NCBI GenBank assembly: GCA_001552935.1
Contig: KQ959676.1
Location: 36,323 to 100,322 of the forward strand
DNA length: 64,000 nt
Source of the DNA: Umbribacter vaginalis
GTDB taxonomy: Bacteria; Actinomycetota; Coriobacteriia; Coriobacteriales; Eggerthellaceae
Direction of reading: 5' to 3'
This document shows positions 18,078-26,539 of this stretch, one piece after another. The notes beneath the pieces are model-generated. The model ran no database searches, was not told the origin of the DNA, and was given only the letters and a program-made list of their open reading frames with translations. The position numbers were made by a program, and so were the translations under genes. Each line of letters begins with the position of its first letter. The first letter of the stretch is position 1.

Positions 18078-18485
18078 ATGGCTTGCTTTCTTGTTAGTAC
18101 CGGCGAAGCAATTGTGGTGAGCATTGTTCGCGCAGCGGTGAAGAAAAAGGAAATGGAAAAAGGCATTGTAGATGCTGAAGGAAACCAACTCACCGATCCA
18201 TCGGTTTCTGGCATTTGCTGGACACGCAAACTCAGCTGGCTTATGAATATGCTGTGGGGCGGCGCGATTTTGCTGTGTTTAGAGCACATGTGGCATGGCG
18301 AAGTGGTTCCGTTTCCGCCGTTCCTTACTGCCATGAACGATCCGTCCGATATTGGGGATATGCTTCATGAAATGGCAACCGTAGGTGTTGGTATGGCCGT
18401 ATTGGTTACTATCGTGTGGATCGTAACGTTCCTTGTTGCCGATGCGCTCGTAAAACGCCCTGTTAAAAGTGCTAAGGAGGCATAA
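18078..18485 (+). CDS. Conserved-looking membrane protein of unknown function (first of a pair)
   Basis: A 135-residue protein with AAGGAG 9 nt before the ATG. It begins with MACFLVSTGEAIVVSIVRAA, continues with a basic segment (KKKEMEKG), then a transmembrane helix around residues 52-68 (WLMNMLWGGAILLCLEH), a loop containing HGEVVPFPPFLTAM, and a second helix around 96-120 followed by a basic tail. Coding quality and ribosome site are strong. I have only an unverified impression that relatives occur in other anaerobes. It lies 142 bp after the histidine kinase and 1 bp before the next membrane protein gene, so the pair may be the output of that two-component system. Confidence 0.75.
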   Translation: MACFLVSTGEAIVVSIVRAAVKKKEMEKGIVDAEGNQLTDPSVSGICWTRKLSWLMNMLWGGAILLCLEHMWHGEVVPFPPFLTAMNDPSDIGDMLHEMATVGVGMAVLVTIVWIVTFLVADALVKRPVKSAKEA

Positions 18486-18486
18486 C

Positions 18487-18801
18487 ATGACGCTCGTCCT
18501 TACTTTCCTTGCTGCTGCAATCGCTTCCATCGTTTGGTATGCAGCTGGCCCTCAAAACCACATGAAAATTGGCGCACTTGCCCTTATGTACTGGGGAGCA
18601 GCAATTATGTGGTGTGTAGATGGTATTAACAACCTTATCGAAGGTGAAGGCTTCATTGAGATTGTAGAAGCAGAAACTATGATTGATGACGCAATTTTAG
18701 GACTAACCGTTATTGTCCTTGGCTTAGTTGCATGGAGCATTTACCTGTTCATCAAAGATCCAAAAGGAACGATACGTCAATCGTTGCGTAGAACAAAATA
18801 A
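18487..18801 (+). CDS. Small three-helix membrane protein of unknown function (second of a pair)
   Basis: A 104-residue protein beginning at ATG 18487, with AGGAGG 7 nt upstream inside the end of the preceding gene. Three hydrophobic segments are visible: LVLTFLAAAIASIVWYAA, IGALALMYWGAAIMWCVDGI and AILGLTVIVLGLVAWSIYLFI. A conserved-looking acidic loop (EGEGFIEIVEAETMIDD) lies between helices 2 and 3, and the C-terminus is basic. It almost certainly forms a unit with 18078-18485. No enzymatic motif is recognisable. Confidence 0.75.
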   Translation: MTLVLTFLAAAIASIVWYAAGPQNHMKIGALALMYWGAAIMWCVDGINNLIEGEGFIEIVEAETMIDDAILGLTVIVLGLVAWSIYLFIKDPKGTIRQSLRRTK

Positions 18802-19131
18802 CGCACACTGCCTGCATATAGCGCAAAACGTGCTGTAGAGCACGGCGTGCGCGGCACAAAGGTGATGCGTTAAGAAGAAGTACTTCTAGTAGAAGCCGCC
18901 TCCAAACCATGGATGCGGCTTCTACTTACTCTGCTTATAATTCCAGCTTCTATTTATAACCGATAAAAACTCACGTACGTCCTATCGCCGCGCGATATAC
19001 TCATGCATTCCTTATCGACGCGTTCCCTATTAACGCAAGGCATATCAGCAAGAATGCCAAAGGTTGCGCGTGTGCTGGTACTTCCGATTAAGACCAGTTA
19101 TTACGATCAGCAATGCTCCCCATGCCAGTGG
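18802..19131. other. Intergenic region with a 12-bp stem hairpin
   Basis: The only clear element in these 330 bp is an inverted repeat, AGTAGAAGCCGC (18888-18899) and GCGGCTTCTACT (18915-18926), with a 15-nt loop. It lies 86 bp after the membrane-protein pair and probably ends that transcript, though it is not followed by a T run. The rest, up to the amidase gene that reads the other way, shows no gene or repeat I can support. Confidence 0.55.
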
Positions 19132-19734
19132 TTATGCATGTGCGTGCACTTCAGTAGTATATGTGCACGAACGACAGCACACAACCTGATTATCTTGCAG
19201 TTGTTCAAGTGCCGTTTGACCTAATTCACGCGTAACAGGCTCTGAAAGATCGGTGTATACCACAGTCTCAAAGCCCAAGCGCTGTGCATCAAGCGCGCTT
19301 TCTTTTACACAATGCGAAAGCGCAAGACCACAAACATCAACCTCATCAATTGCATGATCACGCAAAATACTCTCAAGCGAGTTACCCGCTTCATCAACAC
19401 CTTCAAACGCTGAATAAGCACTTGCATACATCCCTTTTTTCACCGACACGTCAATCGGCAAGCCCGAAATGCTTGCTTGTAATTGTGCGTTTGGAGTATC
19501 AGCAACGCCATGAACAGGCCACGTATCGATAAAATCGGGGTGATCAGAAAAATGCGCACCAGGATCGATATGCCAATCTTGCGATGTAACAATAAGCGTA
19601 TAGTCACGTGCGTGTTTCTTCACGTGATTTGCTATTCTAACAGCGCATAAATTACCACCTTGAACAGGCAATTCACCGCCTTCACAAAACGTGGGCTGCA
19701 CATCTACAATAAGAAGTGCACGTCGCTTATTCAT
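19132..19734 (-). CDS. pncA: Isochorismatase-family amidase, probably nicotinamidase
   Basis: A 200-residue cysteine hydrolase. The catalytic Asp is in LLIVDVQPTFCEGGELPV, the Lys in DVSVKKGMYASAYSAFEG, and the Cys in VDVCGLALSHCVKESALDA. The metal-binding DWH motif is in VTSQDWHIDPGAHF. This combination and the WPVHGV segment fit nicotinamidase/pyrazinamidase, which converts nicotinamide to nicotinate for NAD salvage. A different isochorismatase-like amidase cannot be excluded from sequence alone. It sits 57 bp after polA on the same strand and may be read from polA transcription. Confidence 0.82.
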   Translation of the reverse strand: MNKRRALLIVDVQPTFCEGGELPVQGGNLCAVRIANHVKKHARDYTLIVTSQDWHIDPGAHFSDHPDFIDTWPVHGVADTPNAQLQASISGLPIDVSVKKGMYASAYSAFEGVDEAGNSLESILRDHAIDEVDVCGLALSHCVKESALDAQRLGFETVVYTDLSEPVTRELGQTALEQLQDNQVVCCRSCTYTTEVHAHA

Positions 19735-19791
19735 ATCTGCCCCCTATTCATGGTATGTATACGTGCGAAAAAGCAAATGCAAAACAGATAC

Positions 19792-22458
19792 TTAATGCGC
19801 TTGCGCCCAGTTAGGAGCAATGCGCGCGTCAACACGCAGCGGCACTGATAACTCAACCACGTGCTCCATACAATCTAGCACACGTTCACGAAAATCATCC
19901 ACTTGATTCTGCTTAACGGAGAAATCAAGTTCGTCGTGTACTTGCAATAATAAATGAGCATCAAAATGTTCTTCGTCAATAATGCGTGCAACGTTAATCA
20001 TTGCAAGTTTAATAAGGTCGGCTGCTGAACCTTGCATAGGGTGATTCATGGCCATACGTGCACCAAAAGCACTTATGTTTTTATTCGTTGAGCGAAGCTG
20101 AGGAATATGACGTTTACGCCCAAACATCGTTTGTGCAAACCCATGCGTGCGTGCGAGCTGCACCGTTTCATCTAAATAGTGTCGTACCTGCGGATATACT
20201 GCAAAATATGAATCGATCATGTCTTTGGCTTCAGCGCGGCTAATGCCAAGCGATGTTGCTAAACCATAGGCTTGCTGACCATACACAATGCCGAAGTTGA
20301 CCGCTTTTGCATGAGAGCGTTGCGAAGCACTAACCTGTTCAACAGGAATGCCAAACACGTGTGCTGCCGTTAACGTATGAAAGTCCACGCCCGAATTAAA
20401 CGCTTCAATAAGCTTAGTATCACCTGATAAATGCGCAAGGAGCCGCAGTTCTATTTGAGAATAGTCGGCAGACAGAAATACTTCATCGTGCGCACGCGGC
20501 ACAAAACATGAACGAATACTGCGTCCCAGTTCACTGCGAACAGGAATATTTTGTAAATTCGGATCGGATGACGACAAGCGCCCGGTGGTTGTGATTGTTT
20601 GGTTAAACGTGGTGTGAATAAAACCATCAGCACTATGATCTGCTAAATCAAGCAAGGTTGTAAGATACGTAGAGCGCAACTTTGCCAATTCTCGATACTC
20701 AAGAATCGCCTTTGGCAATGGATGCAACACTGATAAACGCTCAAGTTCAGCAGAATTCGTAGAATAGCCACGCTGTGTTTTCTTTCCTGGTGGTAAACCC
20801 AGCACGTCAAACAAAATATGAGCTAGTTGCATTGGAGAATCAATATTAAAGCTTTCACCAGCTAATTCTGTGATTTTTTGTTCATAACGTTGCAGCTTTT
20901 CGGTAGTTTCCTGCAAAATGTCACTCATATGCTGCGAATCAATAGCAGCGCCCGTGCGTTCCATGCACGCCAACACACCAACAAGCGGCGCATCGATTGT
21001 CGTAAATACATTCCACGATGAATCGTTTTGCAATAATTGACACAATTCAGGTACAAGCTGCGAAACAACATCAGCTTCAAGGCACACGCACGCAGTATTG
21101 TCGCTTTCATCATGATCTGGCAGCACTTGATGCAAATAGCTTTCTGCAAGAAAGTCGAGCGTTTGGTTTTGCTCAGATGAACGCAATAAATAGCTTGCCA
21201 AACGAACATCAAAAGCATCCATCGTGATAACATCATGATTCGATAAAGGCGATGGCAGCGCGCTATCAGCAGGAAATACCTGTTGAATAAGAGATTTTAC
21301 ATCGTATGCAGCAAAACTTCCTTGCTTGATAATGCGTGCAAGAAGCTGCGGCGCATCATCAGAACTTACAAGCGCAAGACCTGCATCGCTGGCACAAGCA
21401 AGCACATGCGCCGACTGAAATAAATGAGGTGTATCGACGCTTCGATACGAAAGCGCAAGACGAGTATGTGCATGGAGAGCGTTTTCAACAAATGCAAGCG
21501 CCTCATCTGATTGCAGTGCAACACGTACTTCAAAGCGATCATGCATACTGCCATCGGTTACATCAGCTGCACTTTCATCTTCGTGCAATAGCTCACGTAT
21601 GCGTGTTACGAGCGCTTTAAGGTTATATTTGTTCAATACTGTTTGCACATACGCAAAATCACATTGGGGAAATACCAAGGTTTCAAGATCAAGATCAAGC
21701 GCAACATCATTGCGAATAGTTGCAATGTCGCGGCTTAAAAACGCCTTATCTTTGTCTTCGCACAAGTGCTCTTTATCTTTACCGCGCAGCTCATCGATAT
21801 GCTCATAAATACCTTCAAGCGAATCGAATTTTTGAAGCAACGTTGATGCTTTTTTTGGACCAATACCACTTACACCTGGTATATTATCAGCGCTATCGCC
21901 CATAAGCCCCAAATAGTCAATAAATTGCCGCGGCCAAACACCATAGCGATCAAACACCGCTTGCTTATCATAAATACCAAGCGATGATGTTCCACGAACG
22001 GTTGTAAAAACGCTTACGGTATCGTTGATAAGCTGATAGGCGTCTTTATCACCCGTCAGCAGGTGCGATGCCATATTCAGCTTGCTTGCTTGATGAGCAA
22101 CACTCCCTAAAATATCGTCACCCTCGATACCTGATATTTTTACTACTGGGACATTCAACGCTTTCAAAATTTCTTCTGCAACAGCAAATTGAGGACGCAA
22201 ATTTTCATCCATCGGAGGGCGATTTGCTTTATATTGTGGCAATTTATCAATACGAAACTGAGGCTTACCTGAATCAAAAGCACACACAACAGCATCAGGT
22301 TTTTGCTCTTGTATAAACCGAATAAGCATTACCATAAACCCATATACCGCGTTAGTAGGCGTGCCATCAGGAGCTGTGAGTGGTGCGCTGATTGCATGAA
22401 ACGCACGATGCATAAGAGAATTCCCATCAATAACAGCTACTACTTTTTGCAAAGACAT
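19792..22458 (-). CDS. polA: DNA polymerase I
   Basis: An 888-residue repair and Okazaki-fragment polymerase. The N-terminal ~300 residues form the 5'-3' exonuclease (AVIDGNSLMHRAFHA, GDKDAYQLIND, LGLMGDSADNIPGVSGIGPKKA). The middle domain keeps the fold but has lost the DxE metal ligands: the segment equivalent to the first exonuclease motif reads LALSYRS, so proofreading is likely absent. The polymerase domain is complete: motif A LSADYSQIELRLLAHLSGD, motif B RSHAKAVNFGIVYGQQAYGL, motif C LLLQVHDELDF. Length and layout match Gram-positive and actinobacterial PolA. Confidence 0.97.
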   Translation of the reverse strand: MSLQKVVAVIDGNSLMHRAFHAISAPLTAPDGTPTNAVYGFMVMLIRFIQEQKPDAVVCAFDSGKPQFRIDKLPQYKANRPPMDENLRPQFAVAEEILKALNVPVVKISGIEGDDILGSVAHQASKLNMASHLLTGDKDAYQLINDTVSVFTTVRGTSSLGIYDKQAVFDRYGVWPRQFIDYLGLMGDSADNIPGVSGIGPKKASTLLQKFDSLEGIYEHIDELRGKDKEHLCEDKDKAFLSRDIATIRNDVALDLDLETLVFPQCDFAYVQTVLNKYNLKALVTRIRELLHEDESAADVTDGSMHDRFEVRVALQSDEALAFVENALHAHTRLALSYRSVDTPHLFQSAHVLACASDAGLALVSSDDAPQLLARIIKQGSFAAYDVKSLIQQVFPADSALPSPLSNHDVITMDAFDVRLASYLLRSSEQNQTLDFLAESYLHQVLPDHDESDNTACVCLEADVVSQLVPELCQLLQNDSSWNVFTTIDAPLVGVLACMERTGAAIDSQHMSDILQETTEKLQRYEQKITELAGESFNIDSPMQLAHILFDVLGLPPGKKTQRGYSTNSAELERLSVLHPLPKAILEYRELAKLRSTYLTTLLDLADHSADGFIHTTFNQTITTTGRLSSSDPNLQNIPVRSELGRSIRSCFVPRAHDEVFLSADYSQIELRLLAHLSGDTKLIEAFNSGVDFHTLTAAHVFGIPVEQVSASQRSHAKAVNFGIVYGQQAYGLATSLGISRAEAKDMIDSYFAVYPQVRHYLDETVQLARTHGFAQTMFGRKRHIPQLRSTNKNISAFGARMAMNHPMQGSAADLIKLAMINVARIIDEEHFDAHLLLQVHDELDFSVKQNQVDDFRERVLDCMEHVVELSVPLRVDARIAPNWAQAH

Positions 22459-22541
22459 GCATAACTCCTTACCACAGGTACGGCTTCATTTCGTATTCTA
22501 CGCGTGTACTGCGCGTGTTCTGCGCTTGCGTTACGTGCGCT

Positions 22542-23231
22542 CTACGCTTGTGCGTTGGGTATCTCAGCGTGCCATAAGTAACCTACACCACGCACCGTTT
22601 CAAGACGCTGCGCTAAATCGGGACCAATTTTTGCACGAATACGGCGCACATGCACATCAACCGTACGCGATCCGCCATAATAATCAAAACCCCATACACG
22701 CTGTAACAACGCATCACGCGAAAAAGTCTGATTCGGGTGTTTTGCAAAAAATGCCAATAGCGCATACTCAAGATAGGTAAGATCAATGGGCATACCATTA
22801 ACGCATACTTGATACGTTGCCAAATTGATAAGCATGCTATCGATACGCAATTCATCGCCCTCATGTTGAGGAACGTGATACGCTAACAACCTTGAAATGC
22901 GCATCATACACTCTTCAAGACTTGCATTGCTCGAAACATAATCGCAACGCTCCATAAAAGGCCTGTTGATACTTTGAAAATCACCAGGTGTCAGAATTTC
23001 AAGCAAAGGTGTTTCTGACTCTTGCGCTTGATGCTCAACAACGCCAAGCGCAGAGCGCGCGGCACCAGTAGCTTCGTACACGACCACATCAAAACGTGAA
23101 GACGATGTCCATAAGCGAGACAGCTGATTCGTAGAACCTGCGCAAACATCAACACCAAGACGCATAAATACCTGGTGAAAGTGGTGTGCGTGATCTAAAC
23201 TATCAGCAATAAAAAGCGCTTTATGTGACAT
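22542..23231 (-). CDS. GlnR-like OmpR-type regulator with atypical receiver domain
   Basis: A 229-residue protein. The C-terminal winged helix is clear (IDLTYLEYALLAFFAKHPNQTFSRDALLQRVWGFDYYGGSRTVDVHVRRIRAKIG, then LETVRGVGYLW). The receiver-like N-terminus lacks the standard phosphorylation set: where the acceptor Asp should be (FDVVVYEATG) there is Glu53, and the DD pair and PF-Lys motif are missing. It lies 53 bp downstream of glnA on the same strand. Actinobacterial GlnR, the nitrogen regulator, also has an OmpR fold and works without phosphorylation. GlnR is therefore my preferred guess, but orthology is unproved, and the helix-domain sequence is close to the general OmpR average. Confidence 0.75.
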   Translation of the reverse strand: MSHKALFIADSLDHAHHFHQVFMRLGVDVCAGSTNQLSRLWTSSSRFDVVVYEATGAARSALGVVEHQAQESETPLLEILTPGDFQSINRPFMERCDYVSSNASLEECMMRISRLLAYHVPQHEGDELRIDSMLINLATYQVCVNGMPIDLTYLEYALLAFFAKHPNQTFSRDALLQRVWGFDYYGGSRTVDVHVRRIRAKIGPDLAQRLETVRGVGYLWHAEIPNAQA

Positions 23232-23283
23232 ACAACATTCTCCTTAATGCACGTAACTCAAACGCAACGGGTGCATCTTCTTG

Positions 23284-24603
23284 CTATAACGTAGGTAAAT
23301 ACCGATCAATTTCCCACTGTGATACCATCTTTTGATATTCGCTCCATTCTTCTTTTTTGGCACGCAACAAATAAGAAAACACATGGTCACCAAGAACCTT
23401 GTGGGCAAATTCTGAATGCTCAAAGGCTGTTATTGCTTCTCCTAAATTAGTAGGAAGCGGAGTAAGCGTACTGGTTTTGGGATCGGTCGACTTGAAATTC
23501 GTTGCAGGCGGCAGCGCAAGCTTCTTCTCGATACCTTCAAGACCTGCAGCTATCATAAGCGCAAACACCAAGTACGGGTTAGACGCAGGGTCGGGGTTTC
23601 TAAACTCGATACGGCATGCTTCTTCACTTGACGGTCGATACCCTGGAATACGTACTAACGCAGCACGGTTTTTATAACTCCACGTAACCATTTTTGGAGC
23701 TTGATCGCAAGAATTTAAGCGCTTGTAAGAATTCACATACTGATTGGTGATAAGCGCAAATTCAGGAGCATAATGAAGCAAGCCTGCTATATAGTGTTTG
23801 GCAACATCAGAGAGGTTATACCCCAGCGGATCAGCAGGATCGTAAAATGCATTATTGCCTTCATCATCAAACAAGCTTTGATGCACGTGCATGCCGTTAC
23901 CAGGATGATGCGCAAACGGCATTGGCATAAATGATGCATGAACGCCATGTTCAATGGCAATTTCTTTTACCACAAGCTTGTAGGTCATAACCGCATCAGC
24001 CATCGAGAGCGCGTCAGTAAAACGCAGGTCAATTTCATTTTGCGACGGCCCGCGCTCGTGGTGAGAATATTCAACCGGAATGCCCATGTTTTCAAGCATA
24101 AGAACAGTTTCACGACGTAAATCGGTAGCTGAATCAAGCGTCGTAAGATCGAAGTAACCACCACAATCAAGCACTTCAGGGCGCTGTCCGTTCTTGAAAT
24201 AGTAAAATTCCAGCTCGGATCCAGCATTTACAACATAGCCTTTTTCAGCAGCGGCGTTTACCATGCGCTCAAGAATGCGGCGCGGATCGCCCTCAAAAGC
24301 TGCGCCATCAGGATGACGAATGGAGCAAAACATGCGTGCTACTGCATTTGACATGGGACGCCACGGCAACACTTGAAACGTTGATGCATCGGGAAAAGCA
24401 AGCATATCCGATTCTTCTGAAGAGGCAAAGCCTGCAATGCAGCTACCGTCAAAACCCATGCCATTCGCGAATGCATGCTGAACTTCACTCGGACTTACCG
24501 CAAACGACTTCATATTCCCCAGCACGTCAGTAAACCAAAAGCGTACAAAATGAATATCGCGACTGTTAATGGTTTTCATAACAAAATCTTCTTGAGGCGT
24601 CAT
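23284..24603 (-). CDS. glnA: Glutamine synthetase type I (alpha-like)
   Basis: Assimilates ammonia by ATP-dependent amidation of glutamate. Type I motifs: FDGSCIAGFASSEESDM, NAGSELEFYYF, HHERGPSQNEIDLRF, HHPGNGMHVHQSLFDDEGNN, the KRLNS...APKMVTWSYKNRAALVRIPG region and RIEFRNPDPASNPYLVFALMIAAGL. At 439 residues it lacks the insertion and adenylylation tyrosine loop of GSI-beta enzymes, so it fits the Bacillus-type alpha class. In Bacillus enzymes the loop reads GFVRIEES, with Arg needed for glutamine feedback inhibition; here it is GFASSEES. A GlnR-like regulator gene follows on the same strand. Confidence 0.95.
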   Translation of the reverse strand: MTPQEDFVMKTINSRDIHFVRFWFTDVLGNMKSFAVSPSEVQHAFANGMGFDGSCIAGFASSEESDMLAFPDASTFQVLPWRPMSNAVARMFCSIRHPDGAAFEGDPRRILERMVNAAAEKGYVVNAGSELEFYYFKNGQRPEVLDCGGYFDLTTLDSATDLRRETVLMLENMGIPVEYSHHERGPSQNEIDLRFTDALSMADAVMTYKLVVKEIAIEHGVHASFMPMPFAHHPGNGMHVHQSLFDDEGNNAFYDPADPLGYNLSDVAKHYIAGLLHYAPEFALITNQYVNSYKRLNSCDQAPKMVTWSYKNRAALVRIPGYRPSSEEACRIEFRNPDPASNPYLVFALMIAAGLEGIEKKLALPPATNFKSTDPKTSTLTPLPTNLGEAITAFEHSEFAHKVLGDHVFSYLLRAKKEEWSEYQKMVSQWEIDRYLPTL

Positions 24604-24618
24604 TTTTACATCCCATCG

Positions 24619-24634
24619 CTTTGATTTTTGTAAC
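24619..24634 (-). promoter_or_regulatory. Weak candidate GlnR-type site upstream of glnA
   Basis: On the glnA strand the sequence reads GTTAC-AAAAAT-CAAAG, 16-31 bp before the ATG. The actinobacterial GlnR half-site pattern is roughly gTnAC-n6-GaAAc. The first half matches and the second only partly. It is offered because a GlnR-like gene sits next door. Confidence 0.22.
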
Positions 24635-24739
24635 TACTCTATCATAGTTCTTTTAGAACGCTTACTATAACTAGATTCGATACAAGCAAGTGAACTGCAC
24701 GAATAAAGCAAAATTGACTATTCTCGACAAAAGAACTCA

Positions 24740-24761
24740 TACTTGCATAGAAGTGCAAGTA
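24740..24761 (+). promoter_or_regulatory. Dyad upstream of metN
   Basis: An 8-bp perfect inverted repeat, TACTTGCA (24740-24747) and TGCAAGTA (24754-24761), with a 6-nt spacer, lies 69 bp before the metN start. Its size fits a dimeric-repressor operator or a small leader hairpin. I recognise no SAM riboswitch or T-box consensus in the 226-bp space. Confidence 0.4.
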
Positions 24762-24829
24762 CCTTGATAATCACACCATTGCCTGTTTTACAGGTACAAC
24801 AAGCACACGAACAGAACGGAACAACCACT

Positions 24830-25612
24830 ATGATCACTATTGATCACGTATCGAAAACATACGCAAGCAAGCAAGGTGAACATCATGCACTCAAAGATAT
24901 ATCGCTGACTATCGAAAGCGGCGATATTTTCGGAATTTTAGGCTCGTCGGGCGCTGGTAAATCGACACTCGTACGCTGCATCAACTTACTTGAACGACCA
25001 AGTTCGGGGCGTATTCTGATTGATGGCAATGATATAACCAACTATCGCGGGGCACAATTAAAAGAGCTGCGCCAATCAATTGGTATGATCTTTCAGAATT
25101 TCTCGCTGTTTCAACAGCGCACAGTACTCGAGAATATCACGTTTCCTCTTGAGCTTACTGGCTGCCCTAAAGCAAAGCGTGAAACACGTGCAAAAGAACT
25201 GCTCGATGTAGTAGGTCTTGCCGATTTGAGTGCACGCTATCCAGCGCAGCTATCAGGTGGCCAGCAGCAGCGTGTTGCTATTGCACGAGCACTTGCCAAC
25301 CGTGCAAAAATCATGCTCTGTGATGAAGCAACCAGCGCACTTGACACCAAAACAACCGTTGCCATTCTCGACTTATTAAAAACAATCAATCGCGAATTTG
25401 GTGTCACGCAAGTGCTTATTACCCATGCACTCACCGTAGCAGAGTCAGCATGCAACAAAATTGCCGTTATTGATGATGGACGTATCGTTGAGCAAGGAGC
25501 TACGCACAGCGTATTTGCCCATCCTCAAAGCAATGCACTTCATGAACTGATAGAAAATTCGCGCAGCGTTATAAGCGCTCAGGGCGTTTCGATTGTTGAA
25601 CAGGGAGCATAA
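24830..25612 (+). CDS. metN: MetN-like ABC transporter ATP-binding protein
   Basis: A 260-residue ATPase of the methionine-uptake type: ITIDHVSKTYAS, Walker A GSSGAGKSTLVRCINLLERPSSG, Q-loop MIFQNFSLFQQRTVLENI, signature LSGGQQQRVAIARALA, Walker B IMLCDEATSALDT, and ITHALTVAESACNKIAVIDDGRIVEQG. The start is ATG 24830 (weak GGA upstream); a longer frame to 24743 has no site and no similarity. Typical MetN is ~340 residues with a C-terminal NIL/ACT-like domain that senses methionine. This one stops soon after the nucleotide-binding domain, so that brake is absent. The metI gene follows 2 bp later; no metQ substrate-binding gene is adjacent. Confidence 0.85.
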   Translation: MITIDHVSKTYASKQGEHHALKDISLTIESGDIFGILGSSGAGKSTLVRCINLLERPSSGRILIDGNDITNYRGAQLKELRQSIGMIFQNFSLFQQRTVLENITFPLELTGCPKAKRETRAKELLDVVGLADLSARYPAQLSGGQQQRVAIARALANRAKIMLCDEATSALDTKTTVAILDLLKTINREFGVTQVLITHALTVAESACNKIAVIDDGRIVEQGATHSVFAHPQSNALHELIENSRSVISAQGVSIVEQGA

Positions 25613-25614
25613 CC

Positions 25615-26292
25615 ATGAACGAAATTCAACTCTTTTGCAATAAATATGGAGCGCTCCTTGCGCAAGGAACTATTGACTCTATTGTCATGACAGGAATTGC
25701 AACACTTATCGCTGGCATTATCGGACTGGTCTTAGGCGTTATTCTGGTAATTTGTGCACCTGGTGGGCTAAAAAGCAACCGCGTCGTGTATACCATTGTT
25801 GGCTGGATAGTCAACCTTGTGCGCTCGGTGCCGTTTATTATTTTACTGGTTGCTATTATTCCTTTTACACGCCTTATTGCAGGTACATCACTTGGCGTAC
25901 CTGGTGCACTTGTTCCCTTAACCATAACAGCAGCGCCGTTTGTAGCGCGCGTTGTAGAACAATCGTTAACAGAAGTTGATGCACGTCTTGTTGAAGCAGC
26001 TCAAAGCTTTGGTGCGAGCAGCTTACAAATTATTACGAAAGTGTATATACACGAATCACTTCCAAGTTTAGTGCGAGGTCTTTCTCTTACCTTTATAACA
26101 CTTTTTGGTTTCTCGGCAATTGCTGGTGCTGTTGGAGCAGGCGGACTAGGAGATATTGCCATTCGCTATGGATACCAGCGCTATCAAACGGACGTTATGC
26201 TGGTAGCTGTTGTATTATGTGTCATTATAGTTGAGATTTTTCAAGCGCTGGGTGATATTATTGCACGAGGCATTGATCATCGTAATAAGTAG
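25615..26292 (+). CDS. metI: MetI-like ABC transporter permease
   Basis: A 225-residue permease with five or so membrane helices. The start VMTGIATLIAGIIGLVLGVILV, the NLVRSVPFIILLVAIIPFTRLIAGTSLG segment, the EAA-type coupling loop (LVEAAQSFGASSLQIITKVYIHESLPSLVRGLSLT) and the GAVGAGGLGDIAIRYGYQRYQTDVM ending are all typical of the methionine importer permease MetI. It begins 2 bp after metN. Substrate assignment is by family resemblance; no binding protein is encoded next to it, so the partner must be elsewhere or missing. Confidence 0.92.
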   Translation: MNEIQLFCNKYGALLAQGTIDSIVMTGIATLIAGIIGLVLGVILVICAPGGLKSNRVVYTIVGWIVNLVRSVPFIILLVAIIPFTRLIAGTSLGVPGALVPLTITAAPFVARVVEQSLTEVDARLVEAAQSFGASSLQIITKVYIHESLPSLVRGLSLTFITLFGFSAIAGAVGAGGLGDIAIRYGYQRYQTDVMLVAVVLCVIIVEIFQALGDIIARGIDHRNK

Positions 26293-26432
26293 TTCCGTCG
26301 CTTTGCGCGCAACGTTTAAGGAAACACAAAACTCAGTGATAGCACTTCCTGCAAACTCGACGTCTGCAAACTTATAGAGCATTATACATGCGTAACGTGA
26401 AGCACTGAGTGTATAGTATATGGTAGGTGATG

Positions 26433-26465
26433 AAAGCCTCGAGAGTGTTAACTCTTGAGGCTTTT
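26433..26465 (+). terminator. Intrinsic terminator after metNI
   Basis: AAAGCCTCGAGAGT, a 4-nt loop (GTTA), then ACTCTTGAGGCTTTT. The 13-bp stem has one G:T pair and ends in a short T run. It separates the importer operon from the glycan operon that begins at 26540. Confidence 0.85.
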
Positions 26466-26539
26466 CAGGTAGAACTCAGCGTGCGAATGCGGCTCGTTCT
26501 CGATTGATAAGCGCTTATCCAACCTAATAAGGAAGGCAT

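Noticed and set aside
26331-26410. Inverted pair ACTCAGTG/CACTGAGT after metI as a regulatory RNA
   Set aside because: The 65-nt separation and weak pairing make it unconvincing; the nearby terminator is a simpler reading.
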